A stretch of DNA of 64,000 nucleotides from Gentiana macrophylla (Eukaryota > Streptophyta > Magnoliopsida > Gentianales > Gentianaceae): assembly GCA_026214975.1 (NCBI GenBank), contig CM047815.1:75421299-75485298 (forward strand). Reading direction: 5' to 3'. The position numbers and the translations under genes are program-made. The notes beneath the pieces were generated by a model that did not search any database, had not been told where the DNA came from, and was given only the letters and a program-made list of their open reading frames with translations. Below, piece by piece: positions 12,604-24,905 of the stretch. Positions within the stretch are counted from its first letter, which is position 1, and each line of letters begins with the position of its first letter.

Positions 12604-13419
12604 GTCGACCTCCTCCGAGCCATAACCGGTAGCAACGCGGACCTCTTAATCTGATTGAGTGTACTCTGAAGACATCCTGGAAAGAAACAGGGCGAGGTGG
12701 ATTAGTTAATCACCTAGACATGGAAGTCGGGCCGAGGTGAGCATAATCACACCCCGACACATCGACTCTCCTTCCTCCCTAAATAACAGATGAACCCTAA
12801 TGTCATATGGGAATCTATCTATGGGACAAGATGAATTTTTAGGGAAAAAACACATGCATTGGAAACTAAAGGATTCGAATTTTGGACCCACAATCAAAGG
12901 ATCCTAAACTCTAAAAGCATTCTTACCAAATAATCCTCAAACAAAAGAAAGACACTATTGAAATCAAAGAAGGAATGGAATCATACCTGAAATAGGAGAA
13001 AAGCTTCAATAAACGGACTGAAACTGCAAACTCTCGCCGGAAATCACTTGCTCTTGCCGGAATCCTCTCGCTTCACTTGCCAGAATCCTCTCGCCTCACT
13101 TGCCGGAAAATATTTCAGAAAGGGGAAAAGTGTAAAAGTGGGGGAGAAAACCCCCTATTTATATGAAGGAAAATGGAGGGAAGTGTCGATTTGGATCAAA
13201 ATTCAAAAATAATTATTGCTAGGAGCGGTTTTCGATATCTCTCAGCCAATCAGAAGATGGGGCGTTTCATGTCAAACGTCGTGTCATTAATGCAACCGAC
13301 GTGACGTTTCGCAAACCGATGCGACCTCTATCCAAATTGGTTAATGGCTCTCTCCTTATGCTCAGGCTTACGGCCACGATTCAAAATGGCTCACGGCCTC
13401 GGCTTACGGCCATCCAAAC
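12604..13419. other. 3' non-coding region of the Tat element, upstream of the antisense gene
   Basis: No gene seen. The minus-strand promoter of the antisense gene would lie here. A short degenerate direct repeat (CTCGCTTCACTTGCC / CTCGCCTCACTTGCC) occurs at about 13067-13105. Confidence 0.4.
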
Positions 13420-13660
13420 CCATTCGCACCATAGCACGTATCGAAGCCAGTCCGCTACAATGCACAACATACATCAGTAAATTGCAACGTGATATCAACA
13501 CTGATTTAAGCCCGGTAACCATTATCGGCATGTAAGCCCGTTCGCTCTATAGTACGGTATCTAAGCGAGTCTGCTACAATGCACAGCATAACGTCAGAAA
13601 TTCACAACGCGATATCAACACTGATTTAAGCCCGATAGCCATTATCGGCATCTCTCTATC
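13420..13660 (+). repeat. Two tandem ~120-bp units before the 3' LTR of the Tat element
   Basis: CTACAATGCACA recurs near 13455 and 13574, and CTGATTTAAGCCCG recurs at 13501 and 13621. This gives a period of about 119-120 bp with scattered differences. Tandem repeats in this position are common in Tat/Ogre-like elements. Confidence 0.75.
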
Positions 13661-13736
13661 ACAAACGACAACAATAGGGTACGGTTCTCTCAGACTTCTT
13701 TGAACTCTACTCTCCGCCGGACGGACCACGGAGGTG

Positions 13737-13750
13737 CAGTAGGGGGCCAT
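13737..13750 (+). other. Polypurine tract of the Tat element
   Basis: The G-rich run AGTAGGGGGCCAT lies immediately before the 3' LTR start (TGATATACCC at 13751), as expected for second-strand priming. Confidence 0.7.
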
Positions 13751-16052
13751 TGATATACCCGATCCAGATTGGAACCCGAGTGTCTAGATTGGGCCTGAAT
13801 CCAAGCCCAAAAAAAGATCGTGGGCCTCTATCCCGCTTGTCCGCAGTCAATAAGCCGGACTCATCTCCACTCCGACACCTCGGACATAGTGGAAGCTACC
13901 CATATTATCAGGCTGGCTAAGCTTGAGTTGATGACATCAAGACAAAGGAAGATATGAGTCCGACTCATCACAAGTCCGCTCATCCGCCGGTCTTATCCTC
14001 GACAATTTGTCCGGTCAACTTATGTTGGTCCCTTGGAAAGGCTAACACAAGTTTAGAGGGGGTGAATAAACTTGTCACCAAAAACTAATCTCGAGCAGAA
14101 AAGCCCGAGGCGAGTTTCTCTCAAACTCAAACTGATCTCAGGCCTTCGCTTTTGTTCTGCCCCTTAACTTGTGCGGGAGTTCGATTAGCTCAATCAATAT
14201 AAGTCAATACTAACTTATACTTAGTCTTGTTAACTGGCAGCGGATAAGTAATAGCCTTTAACACTAGTTAAATTAGTTTCTGTAAGAAAACCAAATAAAT
14301 ATAGCTATAAATGCTTAAAGTAAATAGACAAGAATTATAGAGGTTCCAGGTGGTGTAATCCTGTCAGTCCTCTCTTCCCCTGTGATGCGGAGGAAAATTC
14401 CACTAGAACTTCTTTGAGATGGCCCGGTTACAAAAAGTTCTAAGCTGATAGTCCTTGACTAATCCCTAGCTTCATCTAAACACTTGTTGAACAAGTAGGA
14501 TTGCTGTTCTTCAACTGTTTGAACCACTGGTCCTTGAAGGGTAGAATTGCCTCTTCACCAGCTTATCACAAACACAGTCTTCCTGACTGCACTCAATTGT
14601 CCTTCACACCTTCTTGGTGTTTCACAGTCTAGACCTTTGATAAAATCAAAGTTGAGACTTTGAATCAATAACTATGATTCAACTGTGATTTGAGCTTTTC
14701 TTCTGAGTGATTAAATTTTAAGCACGGCTCTGTATTTCTTCAAATGTCAGATCTTGAATCTGCTTGAATATGCTTGAACACTTTGAAGAAATTTCTTGGT
14801 TTTGAAATTTAAAACTTAGTAGGTATTCTTTTGAATTTGGCTTTCCCCCTCAGCTTGATCTTTCTTGACTAGATAGATTCTTTTAAGTTTTATTATCATA
14901 TACCTGCCTCTCTTTTGATGTTGTAGAGGTAGTCTATTTATAGGGGTTCATTCAATGTTCATCCTACTTGTAACGGCTATATTTTCTGACCGTTCTGCTG
15001 TGTCAATACTTCATCCAATGAAGTCGCTTTCTTTATAACGTTCGACTGTACTTTCAGTTTTGTTGGATGGCTAACTTACAAAACTGAGTTTCCTTATCAG
15101 TTTTGTACTGAGTTTTTCCTATGTCAGTTTCCTAACTGACTTGGAGCATTAACTGACATTTTACACTTCTTCAAATATCAGTACTCCAGTTTTCATCTGA
15201 TTATAATTGACTTAATCAGAGTACACCATGATTCATTATCATCTAAGAATTCATTGTCCTTATGATTCTTAGGTCTTCATACAAGATCCATAAAGTCAGT
15301 TCAGGTCACCACAATCATGCCTGAAGTCTAACTTTACAGTCTCGACTTGTAATCTTCATAACTGAGTTTGAACCCTCAGTTCTTCATTCTTCAATAACTG
15401 AGTCTGTGTCCCTCAGCTCTTCGAACTTCTAGATAAGCCAACCGAGTCTGTAACTCTCAGCGAACTTACCTTCTTCAGTTCCATGTAGGTGTATTCTGAG
15501 TCAGTTTGCTGTAGAATCTTAGCTAGATTAAATCTCAGTTCCTTCTTTTCTCAGTTCCAGCCTAGAACTATTACAGTGCTTGTCTGATTAACTTATACAA
15601 ATATCAGACTCTAATAAATCCTATACATTGATATCTAGATTTCTTTTTGCTTTGCACTATAACAGCTAGTTATGACACTTCATCAATGGGGTTAAGAATA
15701 ATTAATAAACTAAGTGATGAATCATCATCAAAACATAAATTTTATTTCCAACAACTTATGTATAATTACTCTTAATTATATGCTTTTAAATGTCTTATCA
15801 TTCTTAGGTTAAACCGACTTATCCTTTGCCTATATATATGGGTGAACATTGTAATAGAAAAGGATCCAAGAACAAATATACACAGAGCTACTCTGTCAAT
15901 TTGTCGACTCACTTGTGTTCTTCTCATAAGCATCAGTCCGACCACCAGCGTTCTTGATATCCACCACTTCTCACCTGAGAAATCACACGTAAACAACCAT
16001 ATATTCTCACAGTATAACTGTTATCGCAAACCTGATATATCCGACTATATCA
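13751..16052 (+). repeat. 3' LTR of the Tat element, split by a solo LTR
   Basis: The left part (13751-14022) and right part (15759-16052) together match the 5' LTR. The 1,731-bp insert plus a duplicated ACTTA accounts for the extra length. Confidence 0.9.
14023..15753 (-). mobile_element. S-family solo LTR inserted in the Tat 3' LTR
   Basis: Its ends are TGTTGG...CCAACA, with perfect TSD ACTTA at 14018-14022 and 15754-15758. A TATAAATA box reads on the minus strand near 14934-14942, so the LTR points left. Close to the left end is the AGAGGGGGTGAAT block also present in the S copy at 30032-33161, and both share the right-end block ATCATCAAAACATAA. No coding sequence, PBS or second LTR is seen, so it is probably a solo LTR left by LTR-LTR recombination. 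Confidence 0.85.
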
Positions 16053-16373
16053 AGTTCTAATTTACAAAATAAACTGAGAGCTTCTTAGAGAGAGATTTAG
16101 AGAGAGAAAAGGACGGTCTAGCAACCGGATTTTTCTAGTAGCTATCCAAGGAGAATTCCGACAAGGTTCTCGTGTGGATATTGATAGAGGCCGGACACGT
16201 GGACGGCTTGCGCAATACTACTCTCCTTAGACGGTCAAAGCATGGATTGTTTAGACCAACAAGGTGATCACCATCTACTAGCTCAATGTGTTTATTGTAT
16301 TAAATAGAGTCGATCTTGGGATCAGAAATCAAATTTCAATTTCCGTTGCGTTAAACTAGTTGATTTCCTTACA
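16053..16373 (+). mobile_element. R-family LTR, right portion, ending at a PBS
   Basis: It continues the LTR broken at 5973. The conserved GGTCTAGCAACCGGA block (in the other copies GATCTAGCAACCGGA / GGTCTAGCAACCGA) and the final GATTTCC..ACA match those copies. It is followed by TGGTATCGGAGC at 16375-16386, a tRNA-Met-type PBS. This shows that the R sequence is an LTR read on the plus strand, and identifies the other two R copies as solo LTRs. Confidence 0.85.
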
Positions 16374-16374
16374 G

Positions 16375-16386
16375 TGGTATCGGAGC
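16375..16386 (+). other. Primer binding site of the R-family element
   Basis: TGGTATCGGAGC differs by one base from the usual TGGTATCAGAGC and sits one base after the LTR end. Confidence 0.75.
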
Positions 16387-17245
16387 GAATTTCGAACTTA
16401 ATCAATAAGCAATAATTAAATTGCGTAGTAATTAATTAATAGATGCAAGATCTAGATTCGTGAAATGAGAAACAAAAAAAAGGCGACGTTGGGTTTTGGG
16501 GTCAATGGCGAGCGGCTCTCTACTTTGCCGCCCGGCGCCCTAAGGCTGCTGCCGTCGGCCGGCCATATGCGGTGGACCCCGATTTTCCTTTTATCGTTTT
16601 TTTAATTGTTATAGTGCATTGATATCTCTTTGTTTAGTTTGTGTAACGTGCTGACTAATGGTTCAAATAGTTTGGATCATTGGGATGCCACATGACATTA
16701 TTTGGTAATATGATTTGCCTTTAAATAATCTAGGCATTTCCAAATTTTGTTTGGAATAGGCCTCGGCCATTTTCAAAATATTTGATTTTGAAAAAAAGCC
16801 TAGGCCTAGGCCCTTTTCAAAATTTTGATTTTGGAAAGGGTCTAGGGTGGTGCCTTTTGGTTTTGGAAACTAAAGACGTCTCTTTTGATTAGAAATCAAA
16901 AGAAAAGAAACTAAAGAGACCTAATTTTAATTTTGATTTAATTTGAATAGTTCGTATTGATTAAAATTAAAATTGAAATCGATTTAAAAAATTAATCGTT
17001 AATTTTATTTCGATCAAAGTCGGTTAACTAATTAAATGTTAATTGATTTGATACAATAAGACGCAAGTTGGTAAATTTAAAATTTAATATTTTTCATAAA
17101 ATTCATTATTGTATGAATTAGATGTTGTAAATATAATGTGATTATATGAACTCCGATTGATCATGGACTCGACCAATATGATAGATGTGAATGATTTATT
17201 TTCTGTTGGTTTTTCAAATTGTCCTAGGCTGTTATGAAGAACGTG
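16387..17245 (+). other. Interior of the R-family retroelement (no gene recognised)
   Basis: This leader-like region follows the PBS. The frames are short and no gag motif is visible. A local palindrome-rich part (about 16740-16860) repeats CCTAGGC and TTTTGGAAA words. Confidence 0.4.
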
Positions 17246-19041
17246 TGATCGGGGTCGATCAGGTTATAATAAAATACTCGACCACCATAAACCAATACTA
17301 GCAAGAGGACTAGGTCCATCGTAGTATAGCTATAGTGAATCAAGGTCGATCCCACAGGGAACCAATTGTGGGTCATTTCATATATAAACAATTAATTAAA
17401 CATGTCAAGGACATAGAGGCGGTCTACGACCAACATAAGACAAGAAAGGTAAATACACGACTCGACACAACGTAATTAACCTCCCCAATTATAGTCTTTA
17501 TCGTTTGGACCTAGATAATTTATATAATAAACTGAACTTATCAACTGTCAATCCGTTTGTATCTATCTTAGATTGGCTACGGGAGTCATCCTCTTTAACT
17601 TGACTTAGCACCCGTTAGGTCGCTAGATCACTGTGATATTGTTACGTGACTTCGCCTTTTAGTGCCTCCATCTCATATAACTCACACGCTTACGACTCCA
17701 AGGATGCCGATATTAATCATACACCTCGTCTAGGCAACATTCCTATGGTTAGGCGTACTTCCTAAACGATTACTCAAGCTCTCGTCCAACTAGCAATTAC
17801 CAAGTTATAGTCTCATGCTAATCTACGACGTGCGTATAATCAGTGCTAGCAATCCCCAAAATATAAACCTACCTGAGATAACGCCGAGCGTCCGTGAAGA
17901 GCAATTCATAAGCCTACCTAAGAGTTTTATATTGGTATTTCCTTTTTACACGTTTTAATTAAACTAAGCGAGTAACGTAGCCATAGCCATACCTACTGAG
18001 ATAATAAATTCTATTAAGTTAACCTAACCATAAAGACATGGCTATCTAATGGATGAACAGGTTGGCTCGGTCGACCGAATACAGACACTCGGTCGACCGA
18101 ATGGTCCTTTCCCCCAGATTGCATCCCTGAATATATCTCTCAGCGTTTCATCATACACAACGGATTAAACAGTAATTCGTAAAGCATTCATATAAACTAA
18201 CATAGATACGCATTAATTAAATCAAGTAGATTCATGAATAAATACTAAGTGTATGACGTAGGTTATGGAATCCCCATAGACAAGGAGTCACCACCTTCCC
18301 AACGTCATAGCCTAGATCTACATCATCTAGCTATGATTAACTAATTCAAACGATAAAGCATAATTGGGGGGGGGACTAATTACTTAAAAGAAAGAAACAG
18401 AAAATAAAGGCTTACATATTGTAGCCCTTAAATTGCTGGAAACCCTCAAATTATTCTACATTGTATCAAAGTTATATTATGAATTGTAAGATTGAAGAAA
18501 GAATGAAGGGATGATTTACAATTTCTCGTAGCTGCTGCTTATATAGGAGTTTCTGCCGACTTATGAAGGATCTAGAAGGTAAATACGAAAAAATCCGATA
18601 AGTGACCGAGCCGACACACTCGGTCAACCGAAGCTCCCCACTCGGTCGACCGAAGCTATAGGCTCGGTCGACCGAACCTAACTTTGCACATGTTAATTGT
18701 TTTTCTCGTCTATCTTGCTCCCCACTGCACGCTTTCGTGTTGATCTGATTTCTCTAATTTATCTCTTGATTAATGCTCCGATTTCCTTCCTTATTATCTT
18801 GAGATCCATTGATTGAATGACATTTATCCTCCCGATTTGTTGTGATCTGCAAAATAAACATTTATAGCACAATAAATCGGCCTTTTAATAATAAAAACAG
18901 TTAAATACCCAATATCATATTAATAATCACTTGACATTAAATAATAAATATAAACATGTGATTTAATATGAAATATACATTATTAATCTCGATTTAAGGT
19001 CAACGTTGATGACTTTTACGGGTATAATTTGACCGTCATCA
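17246..19041 (-). mobile_element. U-family solo LTR in the R-family interior
   Basis: On the plus strand it runs from TGATCGGGGTCG to GACCGTCATCA. TSD ACGTG is exact at 17241-17245 and 19042-19046. A TATATAAG box on the minus strand (18538-18545) sets its direction. A highly conserved block near 17296-17361 (ACTAGCAAGAG, ATCGTAGTATAGC, GTCGATCCCACAG) is shared with the U copy at 31238-32966. There is no coding sequence. The copy carries five near-identical TCGGTCGACCGA palindromes. Confidence 0.85.
18067..18675. repeat. Dispersed 12-bp palindromes TCGGTCGACCGA inside the U solo LTR
   Basis: Copies lie at 18067-18078, 18089-18100, 18620-18631 (one mismatch), 18642-18653 and 18664-18675, in two clusters. 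Each is self-complementary. Confidence 0.85.
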
Positions 19042-19046
19042 ACGTG

Positions 19047-19912
19047 ACCTAGTTTATTTTCTGCATTTATCTCATTCCCGTTAGCTCCCTTCCGTGTGCT
19101 GTATTAACTTATTAGATAGATTATTATGTAACAAGAATGGAGCAGAAGATGAAGACCAAAATGAATAAAGATCCCATTGATGATGGCGCATTAAAGATCC
19201 TATTGGCGGTTGCATCTACCCTTAGATTATGACCCGCAGTTTCGTCAGTTTGTATTTGAAACCGCACCTAGAAAAAGTCCATGATCATACCAGTTATATT
19301 GTGCGCAGAATGATGTATGTTTTACTTTATGTTGATAACGTAGGAATATGCACGTTTAGATAAGACCGTAAATAATTAATTAAGTGAATTAATTTGAAAT
19401 TATTCCCACAAAAAATCGAGTTACATTTGTCTCCCGATATTATAATTATGATGAAGAGCCATTGTTTGGATCCAACTGATCAGCCCACGTCGGGAGTTGA
19501 CCTATCTCGGGTATATCGTTATTATCGATATGAGATCTCATGAATATTTGGGTTACAACTCGACTAAGAATCTTGCGGTGATTGGCCCATATCAGGACCA
19601 TCTAATTTTAGAGACAATGGGTTGACTATCACATAGAGATGTGAATTGTCAAAGAGTTGACTAGTCAACCATTGGAAGCCGCAAGAGATGCGACCGGTAA
19701 AATGCGAATTGATGGCATCTTTGCCACTGAAAAATTCACAAGACAAATTGCTCACAAAACAACAATAATAAGAACTCAACTATTAGGAAGAAACAAAGTT
19801 ACCAATGGAGTGTTTTGTGGTGCATGGTCGTCTAAAATTGTGATGGGAAATAGGACGGTCATCTTACGGTGGCTTATAATCTCCTGAGGAACTGGTCTCC
19901 AAATCATGAGAA
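19047..19912. other. Unassigned remnant between the U solo LTR and the antisense Copia fragment
   Basis: This is presumably degraded R-family interior plus other debris. The short open frames (for example 19657-19887 plus) have no recognisable family features. Confidence 0.35.
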
Positions 19913-20815
19913 GTGGACTTCTGCTTAATAGACTTTTGTTTACGAGTGTACACTTTTGAGGTAAGGAATAAGGATCAAAGTAGGCTTGGGTTCAGTTACA
20001 TGAGTAGTTGGAGTGTCTGGATAAGGTATAGGAGCCGGGTAAGGAATGGGTTCGTGTGCTGGGACAGTTGGTTCATGTTCACGTTCAAGAATGGCTATAT
20101 CATGAATGGGTGCAGTGTAATATGGCTTTGCCTCAGAAAATGTAACATCCGTAGACATAATGTAACGACGAAACACCGAACTATAACATTTATACCATTT
20201 TTGAGTTCATGAATAGCTTGAAAAGATACACTTAGTTGCTCTTGTATCAAATTTGTCAAATCCAGGGCCTAAGTTGTGATTATAACATATGCACCCAAAC
20301 ACCTTAGGGGAAATAGGAAATAATGACTCATTGGGAAAGAAAACCAAACAAGGAGATTCCTCATTTAGTAGGCATGCGGGTTATAAACATAATGTAAGAA
20401 CAACATCACTCTAAAAGTGTTTAGGCACATTCATATATAGATATCATTAAGGTTATTGCAACGTCAATCAGATGACGCTTCTTGCGTTCCACCTCCCCAT
20501 TCTGTTGCGAGGTATAAGGACACGATGATTGATGGAGAATACCATGTGACGTAAGGAACTCATAAAACTAGCCTTTATATTCTTTAGCATTATCTGAATG
20601 AACTATATGAATTGGGCAATCAAACTTTGTACACACTTTTGTTGGAATTGCTTGATACACGAAATCACTTCAGCTCCAGAATGCATAAGGAATAACCAAG
20701 TCATCCAATAATAATCATCAAAAAAAGTAACAAAATAAAAAAATTTATTAGAAACAATATGGAAAGCACCCCATACATCAGACTGTACTAATTCAAAAAG
20801 ATAGTGGGAATTGGC
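19913..20815 (-). pseudogene. Antisense Copia pol fragment (integrase and linker region)
   Basis: Minus-strand reading near 20790-20610 gives LVQSDVWGAF, then FVTFFDDYYWMTW, the start of a Copia integrase core. The stretch to 19940 contains YIMSTDVTFSEA, typical of the segment between integrase and RT. Stops and frameshifts are frequent. The plus-strand Copia element starts abruptly at about 20815, so two Copia fragments meet head to head. Confidence 0.75.
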
Positions 20816-21720
20816 ACAGTTCAGCTGAGGACAGAGGATGGTAGATTCTGCACATTGAAAGATGTTAGACATGTTCCATAGATGACCAAGAATTTGGTAT
20901 CTCTTAGTCTACTAGACAACAAGAGGTTAAATTTCAAGGAAGGTGTAGAGCTGAATGTCTATAAAGATTCAGTTGTGGTCCTCAAAAGCATCAAAAAGGG
21001 AACCTTGTACATATTACAAGGCTCTACTATATCTGGCTCTGCTGATGTGGCATCCTCAGTAGTTCACCAAACACAGCAGATCATGTTGTGGCACATGAGA
21101 CTTGGTCATATGGGTGAAAGAGGTATGCAAGTCCTTTCTTCAGCAGGTTTTCTTGGGGGATATAAGGTCAAAACTCTAGACTTTTGTGAGCATTGTGTGT
21201 TTGGGAAGATACATAGAAGCAAGTTCTCAGCAGGCAAACACAGTACAAAGGCATCACTTGATTACATTCATTCTGATTTATGGGGTCCACAAAGGTAGAA
21301 TCATTGGGTGGTCACATATATTTTGTGTCATTCATAGATGACTATTCAAGAATGACTTGGGTGGTGATGATGAAACACAAGAGTGAGGCATTCAACAGTT
21401 TCAAGCAGTGGAAGGCTCTAGTGGAGAATCAGACATGCAAGAAAATCAAGAGGCTTCAAACAGATAATGGTCTGGAATACTGTTGTTCTGAGTTTGATAC
21501 ATTCTGTAAGGATGAGGGTATTGCCAGACATCACACAGTCAGGAATACATCTCAGCAGAATGGTGTAGCTGAAGGGATGAATAAAACTCTTCTGGAGAGG
21601 GCAAGATGTATGCTCTCTAATGCTGGTTTATCATAGGGATTTTGGGCAGGGGATGTAAGTACAACATGCTACTTAATCAACATGAGTCCTCACACATGGA
21701 TCAATCTCAAAGCACCATTT
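20815..21720 (+). pseudogene. Copia pol, part 1: GAG-pre-integrase and integrase
   Basis: It includes LRTEDGRFCTLKDVRHVP (end of protease), the GAG-pre-integrase block (LWHMRLGHMGERG near 21090, CEHCVFGK) and the integrase core: SDLWGP, FIDDYSRMTW, LQTDNG, then QQNGVAEGMNKTLLE near 21552. The second Asp and the Glu of the DDE triad are present, although the Arg normally after AE is Gly. Stops at 20879 and 21634 and a frame change near 21295 disable it. It is cut at 21720 by an R solo LTR. Confidence 0.85.
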
Positions 21721-23695
21721 TGTTGGAATAGTGTCCTAAACCCAATCGGGTTGGACCGGATCCGACCGGGTCGGATCATTTCTACTATTTCTTTATGTTT
21801 ATACATATGTTAAATGGCTTTTATGTTGTCATATATCTGTTCTTCTAAAGAACCAATTATGAATTGTTATATGATAACGCCCTTAGTATTAAATCGTGAT
21901 AGAGAAACCATGATAGGCGATTATGGTTGATGAGATCTCTAATCATTTTAATAAGTTTGATACTTAAATGTCTCTAGGCGATGTACTATTAAACAGGCAT
22001 TGATAGTATAAACAGGCTAGCACGTATTAGATGTCTTCTGCCTTTAAGGCGAGGATAGATCTCGCCTATCGAAGTGTAGAGACGCTTGGGTATGCGTGGG
22101 CGTGTATTAGAGAATGCGTACATTAGGCCGACCCGATTACGAGATAAGTGTCACACTATGTGACGGTTGTGTAATTATCCTTAAGACCGGAGTCTTCATG
22201 GCATCACGGTGTGGATTGTCATGCTTTGACACTATTGAGGTTTCCACTAGCCACGGGGCGATCATGCGGTAGTGATTGGGTATGATACTGAAGCATGCGG
22301 AGTATACATGATTGGTCGTCCGGGAATCGTGTATCCTATGTTTGGGATCGAATATCCAAAATGGCCTTCTTATAAGGAATGTCTTACTCTCGTGAATTTT
22401 TGCAAAGTGGGAGTAAACGAGTTACTTCGAGAGAGCATGATATCCAGATTATAAGATACGGTCGTTGATGTTTTGACACTCGACTAACGACCGTATGGAT
22501 ATTATTACAAATGATAGGATTGTAAGTTACACGATAATCGTTTCACATGAAAGGTAGTAGTCATTGCATTTGACTCTTCCGATGATTGGGGGTCACGGTG
22601 TGTTTCTAGACGCTATCCCGTGATCGTTAGGCATGAAGGACATTTTCGTAATTTGCACTTTGTGTCTACGGCCAACATATTCGGAAGCCTATCGGGTCAC
22701 ACATATGAACATCTAGCCGGATTAAAATGTGGTTATAGATGATCACCAAATAAGGAAAGTTTATCTCGTACTATAAAGGTTATAGTGGTAAATTAATATG
22801 GTGGTATTTATTTATTATGAATAAATTAAATACAAGATATTAATAGTATTATATTAATTACAGAATATTCCGGATGCCAATTTATTGGCTAAGGTGCCGC
22901 AATTTGTGTGTGTATAAGATACACTTGGATTGTGCAATTTAATTAATGGTATTACCATATATTAATATTAGATATTAATATTTATATATGTTTATACACA
23001 CATGCGTGTGTGAGGTGCATTTGAGATGTACATGCGCACTAGTGTAGTGTGCACATATAATATATATAGATTTATTTGTGTAATATATATGTGATATATA
23101 CACATGTGTAAATTGATTTATGGTAATAAAATAAAGATAGTCAATATTAGATATTGACAATATCTTGGGAATATTCAATATAAGATATTGACAATATCCT
23201 AGATTTATTTGATATAAGATATTATAATAAATGAGATAAATCAATCAATTATATTTTCCTTATTTTATTGGGAAAAGGTTTTCTTCTCCTCCACACTTTG
23301 ATATGGCGCCACCTTCTACTATAAATAAGAGGTGGGTGTCAAGCTCTTTAACACATCATAATTCCAAGAGCTAATAGTTCTTGTGTAAAATAGATAGCAT
23401 CCTATAGAGAGTTGGAGAGAGGGGAAAAGGGCCGATCTAGCAACCGGAGTTTTCCAATAGCAATCCATAATGGGATTCCGGCGGGCTGTTCGTGTGGACT
23501 AGCGGTAGAGGCCGAACACTTGGGCGGCTCTTTGCAGAACTACTCTCCTTAGACGGTCAAAGCGTCGATCTTTTAGATCAACCAAGGTAACAACCGTCTA
23601 CTAGCTTATTTGTTTATTGCTTAAACGAAGTCGATCCTGGTTAAAAGGAAATAAAATTTTAAATTCCGCTGCGTTCCCGCATAGATTTCCTAACA
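21721..23695 (+). mobile_element. R-family solo LTR, copy 1
   Basis: It starts TGTTGGAATAGTG and ends CCTAACA; TSD CATTT is exact (21716-21720, 23696-23700). TATAAATA near 23321 indicates plus orientation. It is homologous along its length to the copy at 33305-35222 and to the PBS-linked copy at 5075-5973 plus 16053-16373. No ORF of interest lies inside. Confidence 0.9.
22970..23110. repeat. TA/TG-rich low-complexity tract in R copy 1
   Basis: The segment is built of ATATAT and TGTGTG words (for example CATGCGTGTGTGAGG) and expands this copy relative to the R copy at 33305-35222. Confidence 0.6.
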
Positions 23696-24905
23696 CATTT
23701 GAGATGTGGTCAAGCAAGCCTGCTGACTACTCAGTGCTAAGGGTTTTTGGAAGCACATATTACTATCATGTCAGAGAAGGGAAGTTGGAACCAAGGGCCA
23801 TGAAGGGAGTGTTTGTTGGGTATGGTGATGGGGTGAAAAGTTATAGAATTTGGTCATCAGCAGAGAACATGGTCATACTCAGCAGAGATATGGTCTTTGA
23901 TGAACATTCTATGATCAGCTCATCAGTTAGGAGATCTGTTGAATCTGAAACCAGTGCTGAATTTGTGAGGGTTGAGAAATAAGTAGAGCTTCAGGTGGAG
24001 TCTGCTGAGATGCAACACTCAGCTGATCCAAGTCAGCACTCATTTGATCTGGTTGTTGAACTGGAGCTCCATCAAGGCCAGTCAGTTGAACAAAGGCCAG
24101 CTGAGCGTCAAACAGATACTGGTCAGTAGAGTATAGTTGTCAGCAGAGCTAGAAGAACCAATGTTTGGGTACCTCCCAATAGGTATGGGTTTGATGATAT
24201 GGTTGGGTATGCACTTCAAGTTGTAGAAGAAGTGGATGTTTTTGAACCTTCTAATTACATGGAAGCAGTGACATGTTCCGAAGCTTCTCAATGGTTGGCT
24301 GCCATGGGAGATGAAATGGATTCAATACTGAAGAATCAGACTTGGGATCCAGTTAAACATCCAGCTGATATGAGAGTTGTTACTTGCAAGTGGATCTTCA
24401 AGAAAAAAAAGAAGGAATGACTGAGGCAGAAGGGGTCAAGTATAAAGCACGTTTGGTTGCAAGAGGGTTTAGTCAGAAAGAAAGGGTAGGCTTTGATGAG
24501 ATATTCTCACCAATGGTCATAAATACTTCAATCAGGGTGCTACTAGCAATGGTGGCATAGCAGGATCTTGAACTTGAGCAATTAGATGTGAAGACATATT
24601 TTCTACATGGTGAGGTAGATAAAGAGATATACAAGACTCAGCCAGAGGGATTTCAAGTTCCTGGCAAGAAAGATTTTGTGTGCAAGTTGAAGAGGTCCTT
24701 GTATGGACTAAAGCAGGCTCCTAGGAAGTGGTATAAAATGTTTGACAGTTACATGATCCAGCTGGGTTATAACAGAAGTCCATATGACTGTTCTGTGTAT
24801 CACGGTCAGCTGAAAGATGGATCACATATCTATCTTGTCCTGTATGTGATGATATGTTGATAGCTGCTGAAAAGAAGTCTGATGTTCAGAATCTGAAGAA
24901 CCTAC
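23696..24905 (+). pseudogene. Copia pol, part 2: integrase end, linker and first half of RT
   Basis: This resumes after the R insertion with LRVFGSTYYY and VFVGYGDGVK (integrase C-terminal box). It then enters RT: WLAAMGDEMDSI near 24292, WIFKKK, KARLVARGFSQKE, LDVKTYFLHGE near 24583 (Ala-to-Thr in the usual [10 protein letters not shown]), then [12 protein letters not shown] near 24696 and LVLYV before a damaged DDM. A poly-A slip near 24405 and TAG near 24558 break the frame. It is cut at 24905 by the V solo LTR. Confidence 0.85.

Larger units (their letters stand above)
5974..16052 (+). mobile_element. Gypsy (Ty3) element of the Tat type, internally deleted, with antisense ORFs
   Basis: LTRs lie at 5974-6534 and 13751-16052 (the latter split by an S solo LTR). 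The flanks are AGTTT (5969-5973) and AGTTC (16053-16057), a TSD with one mismatch. The interior has a PBS-like TTGGCTCCGTTACC, then goes straight to the RT catalytic motif, so gag, protease and the first half of RT are missing. RNase H, a second (archaeal-type) RNase H and integrase follow. A long 3' region carries genes on the opposite strand, which with the second RNase H is typical of the Tat clade. Stops and frameshifts throughout make it non-autonomous. Confidence 0.85.

Noticed and set aside
12042..12654. Plus-strand open frames opposite the Tat antisense gene
   Set aside because: Shadows of the minus-strand coding sequence, whose repeats and globular block explain the openness.
18067..18675. 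CRISPR-like array
   Set aside because: The repeats are short palindromes with irregular spacing inside a plant LTR, and there are no cas genes.
21280..21636. A functional integrase gene
   Set aside because: The catalytic block is present, but stops, a frame change and the R insertion interrupt the gene.
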